DNA of 8,132 nucleotides, taken from an uncultured Haloferula sp. GTDB lineage: Bacteria > Verrucomicrobiota > Verrucomicrobiae > Verrucomicrobiales > Akkermansiaceae. Positions 5,900 to 8,132 of the stretch are shown one piece after another. The translations under genes and the position numbers were made by a program. The notes beneath the pieces were generated by a model that was not told the origin of the DNA, searched no databases, and worked only from the letters and a program-made list of their open reading frames with translations. The stretch spans positions 1 to 8,132 of the forward strand of contig CAMPGU010000186.1 in NCBI GenBank assembly GCA_946885645.1, read 5' to 3'. Every line of letters begins with the position of its first letter. Position 1 is the stretch's first letter.

Positions 5900-6590
5900 C
5901 TCTACGGATCCGAGCCCCGAAACCATCCGAATCATCGTGGTGGAAGACGATGCGCGGATGCTGGGGTACTTCGCCCGGCTCCTGGAACGGCGGGAGGGCT
6001 TTCTGGTGGTGGGTGCCTACGCTTCGGCGGAAGAAGCGCTGCAGGCGGCACCATGGAGCGAGGGAGACGTGCTGATTTCCGATATCGATCTGCCGGGGAT
6101 TTCGGGCGTGGAGCTGATCGCAAAGGCGAGGGCCGCCAATCCGGACCTGCTGCCGCTCGCCTACACGATTTACGAGGACCGTGACACGGTCTTCGCCGCA
6201 CTGAACGCGGGAGCCTTCGGCTACCTGCTGAAGGGCTGCTCCGCGGAGTACCTCGAGACGGCGATCCGCGAACTCGTCCGCGGGGGTGCGCCGATGAGCC
6301 CGGTGATCGCGCGCAAGCTGTTGGACCGCTTCCTGCAGGACAGTCCCGCGGAGCCGGCGGAGGCGCTCTCGCCGCGGGAGGTGGAACTCCTCCGCTCCGT
6401 CTCCGAAGGCTTCCTCTACAAGGAGATCGGCGAGCGGCTCGGCATCAGCCCGCACACCGTGCACACCCATATCAAGAACATCTACGGGAAGCTGCACGCA
6501 ACGAACCGTCAGCACGCGCTGAGACGGGCGAAGATGCTGGGCTACCTCGACAACGAGCCGGAGCCCCCGATCAATCCCATCGGGATCTGA
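5877..6590 (+). CDS. Response regulator, REC + LuxR/NarL-type helix-turn-helix
   Basis: A 237-aa cytosolic DNA-binding regulator, the expected partner of the kinase whose gene it overlaps. After a 16-residue Pro-rich lead, the receiver domain (about 17-133) has the acidic pair E23/D24, phosphoacceptor D69 in the SDIDLPGISG motif, switch T97 and conserved K119. A linker (about 134-162) leads to a LuxR-type domain (about 164-222): LSPREVELL, the EIGERLGISPHTVHTHI helix-turn-helix, then NIYGKL. All key residues are present. Start 5877 is the only reasonable one, since the next in-frame candidates fall inside the receiver core. Initiation lies inside the kinase gene with no Shine-Dalgarno, consistent with coupling to kinase translation. 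Targets are unknown; the reductase gene 10 nt downstream is probably on the same transcript. Confidence 0.96.
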   Translation: MPTSPPPDSTDPSPETIRIIVVEDDARMLGYFARLLERREGFLVVGAYASAEEALQAAPWSEGDVLISDIDLPGISGVELIAKARAANPDLLPLAYTIYEDRDTVFAALNAGAFGYLLKGCSAEYLETAIRELVRGGAPMSPVIARKLLDRFLQDSPAEPAEALSPREVELLRSVSEGFLYKEIGERLGISPHTVHTHIKNIYGKLHATNRQHALRRAKMLGYLDNEPEPPINPIGI

Positions 6591-6600
6591 CTTTGCCGCG

Positions 6601-7275
6601 ATGGAGGCATCCGGGCAGGCTGGCGGCGCGAGCGGCCAAGTGGTGATCACCGGTGGCGAAGGAACGCTGGCCCGGGCAATCGCTGCCGCGTTTTCGGAGG
6701 CAGGCTACCCGGTCGCCGCTCCCGCCCGGACGGAACTCGATGTGAGGGATGGTGCCGCGATCAAGGACTACTTCCGCCAGCACTCTCCCGCGCTGCTGGT
6801 CTGCAATGCAGGCATCGCGCGCGACGCCCCGCTGGCACGGCTGGAGGAAACCGCCTGGGATGAGGTGCTGGCGGTGAATCTCCGCGGCGCCGCCCTCTGC
6901 GCCGCTGCGGCCCTCCGGAACATGATCCGTGCGCGTGCGGGTCACATCGTGTTCCTCTCCAGCTACTCCGCGCTGCATCCGCCTGCGGGCCAAGCCGCCT
7001 ACGCCGCGGCCAAAGCGGGCCTGATCGGCCTCGCCAAATCACTCGCAAAGGAGACGGGACCGGCCGGCATCCGCGTGAACGTGATCCTGCCGGGCTTTGT
7101 GGAGACGAGGATGACCCGCGGAGTAAGCGAGAAACGGCGCGAGCAGGTGAAATCGGAACACGCGCTGGGGCGCTACAACACCCCGGAAGCGGTGGCGGCT
7201 TTCCTGCTGACCCTGCATGCCCATCTGCCGCACACTTCCGGGCAGGTATTTCAACTGGATAGCCGGACGGGGTGA
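6601..7275 (+). CDS. Short-chain dehydrogenase/reductase, FabG-like, compact
   Basis: A 224-aa NAD(P)-dependent oxidoreductase with a Rossmann fold. The dinucleotide-binding loop is TGGEGTLA (17-24), closer to the TGGxGxLG pattern of polyketide ketoreductases than to the classical TGxxxGxG. N69-A-G71 is the structural motif. The catalytic tetrad is complete: N93, S121, Y134, K138 (YAAAK). The region between beta-2 and LDVRD (about 36-48) is much shorter than in most family members, which accounts for the small size. The C-terminal part has PGFVETRM and ends SGQVFQLDSRTG. The 3-oxoacyl-ACP reductase annotation often given to such proteins is possible, but the substrate is not shown by the sequence. 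It begins 10 nt after the regulator stop and so is likely co-transcribed. It ends 20 bp from the convergent LysR gene. Confidence 0.9.
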   Translation: MEASGQAGGASGQVVITGGEGTLARAIAAAFSEAGYPVAAPARTELDVRDGAAIKDYFRQHSPALLVCNAGIARDAPLARLEETAWDEVLAVNLRGAALCAAAALRNMIRARAGHIVFLSSYSALHPPAGQAAYAAAKAGLIGLAKSLAKETGPAGIRVNVILPGFVETRMTRGVSEKRREQVKSEHALGRYNTPEAVAAFLLTLHAHLPHTSGQVFQLDSRTG

Positions 7276-7295
7276 GAGTCCGTGACCGGCTCCGC

Positions 7296-8132
7296 TCACG
7301 ACGAAAGCTGTTTCAGCAGCTCCGCGGCTGCCGGCGTGTCCTTGCTGCCGCGGCGTTTCATCAGGGCAATCACGCGGTGCATCCCTTTTCCCGCAAATGC
7401 CCGCAGGACGACGCCGTCCATCGCGCGGTTCCGCGTGGCGAGCTTGGGGACGACGGTGACGCCGAGGCCGGAGGCGACCATGGAGAGGGCGGTGCCGAGC
7501 TGATCGCACTGGAGGCCGGGATCGGGCTCGCGGATCTTGCACAAGCGCAAGGTGCGGTCGGAAAGGCAGTGGCCGCCTTTCAGGTGGATGAGCTCGGAGG
7601 GCTTGAGGTCTCCGGGCGCGGGTGCCGCTTTCCGGAGGACGAGCGGGTGGTTCGCGGGAGCGGCGAGGAGAAGCGGCTCGCGGAAGAGCTCGCGCACCTG
7701 CAGCGACCATTTCTGCCGGTCGTGCTCGGGGACGTCGCTGAGGATGGCGAACTCGATGCGTCCTTCCACGACCTGAACGATGAGTTCTTCCGTACGCGAT
7801 TCCGAAATCGCGATGGCAATGCCGGGATGGCGCTCCCGGAACGGGCCCAGCCACTGCGGTAGAAGGTAGGGAGCGATCGTCGGGATAATGCCGAAAGCGA
7901 CGCGGCCATGCCGCAGCTCGCGGCGGTCGGCGAAGGCATCGCGCAAACGCTCGCGCTCGGCGAGGAGTCGCCGGGCGTGCTCCACCACGGTGCGCCCGGC
8001 GGCAGTCGGCTCCACTCCCCTCGCCCGCCGGATGAGAAGCGGCTCGCCGATTTCATCCTCCAGCGCCTGGATCTGCTGGCCAATGTGCAGACGATTTCGG
8101 GCGACAATCTCGAAACGCTTATCGCCGCCCCA
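7296..8132 (-). CDS. oxyR: OxyR-type LysR transcriptional regulator, 5' end beyond window
   Basis: Some 278 codons are present; the frame runs off the right edge without a start, so roughly 10-20 N-terminal residues are missing. An internal GTG at 8015 would omit the DNA-binding domain and is not the start. The end of the LysR helix-turn-helix and linker helix are visible (QQIQALEDEIGEPLL, then a PTAAGR segment, in-window residues 19-48). The effector domain (about 72-278) opens GRVAFGIIPTIAPYLLP. The motif GHCLSDRTLRLC places two Cys nine residues apart (in-window 189 and 198), exactly the spacing and context of the peroxide-sensing Cys199/Cys208 pair of E. coli OxyR, so a redox-switched activator of peroxide defence is likely. 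No catalase or peroxiredoxin gene is in the window. The residues just before QQIQALE are unusual, as noted in the findings. Confidence 0.85.
   Translation of the reverse strand, partial: WGGDKRFEIVARNRLHIGQQIQALEDEIGEPLLIRRARGVEPTAAGRTVVEHARRLLAERERLRDAFADRRELRHGRVAFGIIPTIAPYLLPQWLGPFRERHPGIAIAISESRTEELIVQVVEGRIEFAILSDVPEHDRQKWSLQVRELFREPLLLAAPANHPLVLRKAAPAPGDLKPSELIHLKGGHCLSDRTLRLCKIREPDPGLQCDQLGTALSMVASGLGVTVVPKLATRNRAMDGVVLRAFAGKGMHRVIALMKRRGSKDTPAAAELLKQLSS

Noticed and set aside
7261..7299. Inverted repeats AGCCGG/CCGGCT and GTGAG/CTCAC between the convergent reductase and oxyR ends
   Set aside because: Short arms that are mutually incompatible, partly coding, and without a T run; too weak to call a terminator.

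Overview
This 8.1 kb, high-GC window looks like an ordinary chromosomal segment from a member of the Verrucomicrobiota, possibly a Luteolibacter/Haloferula-type relative. The taxon is an inference. It rests on a long exported protein with an acidic DxDxDG-type C-terminal region followed by a verrucomicrobial-style tail, a small exported TPR-like/secretin-N-like protein, and start codons that almost all lack a Shine-Dalgarno sequence. I see no tRNA, rRNA, CRISPR array, transposase, integrase or prophage gene.

Layout. Positions 148-1386 (+) encode a 412-aa exported protein of unknown function. It converges on a 111-aa unknown protein (1619-1954, -). The 232 bp between them hold a perfect 13-bp hairpin and a set of repeats that could pair in alternative ways. 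The 111-aa gene is divergent from a 93-aa exported His- and Cys-containing protein (2122-2403, +), which ends at a convincing intrinsic terminator (2430-2463). On the minus strand follow a small two-helix membrane protein (2469-2708) and ribD (2787-3824), the bifunctional riboflavin-biosynthesis deaminase/reductase.

Divergent from ribD is a plus-strand run that may be one operon: a 174-aa exported TPR-like plus secretin-N-like protein (3962-4486), a seven-helix NarL-type sensor histidine kinase (4538-5899), its LuxR/NarL-type response regulator (5877-6590, overlapping the kinase gene by 23 nt), and a compact short-chain dehydrogenase/reductase (6601-7275, 10 nt downstream). A strong hairpin carrying the only good Shine-Dalgarno sequence in the window abuts the kinase start codon. 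Converging on this run from the right edge is an incomplete OxyR-type LysR regulator (7296-8132, -). It keeps the paired cysteines of the peroxide switch but has an abnormal-looking DNA-binding helix.

Working together: the kinase and regulator are clearly a cognate pair. The exported secretin-N-like protein before them and the reductase after them are plausible partners or targets, by position only. I found no clearly new multi-gene system. The points most worth a second look are the RNA-structure candidates at 1394-1522 and 4509-4537, the OxyR helix, and the divergent pair of unknown small proteins.
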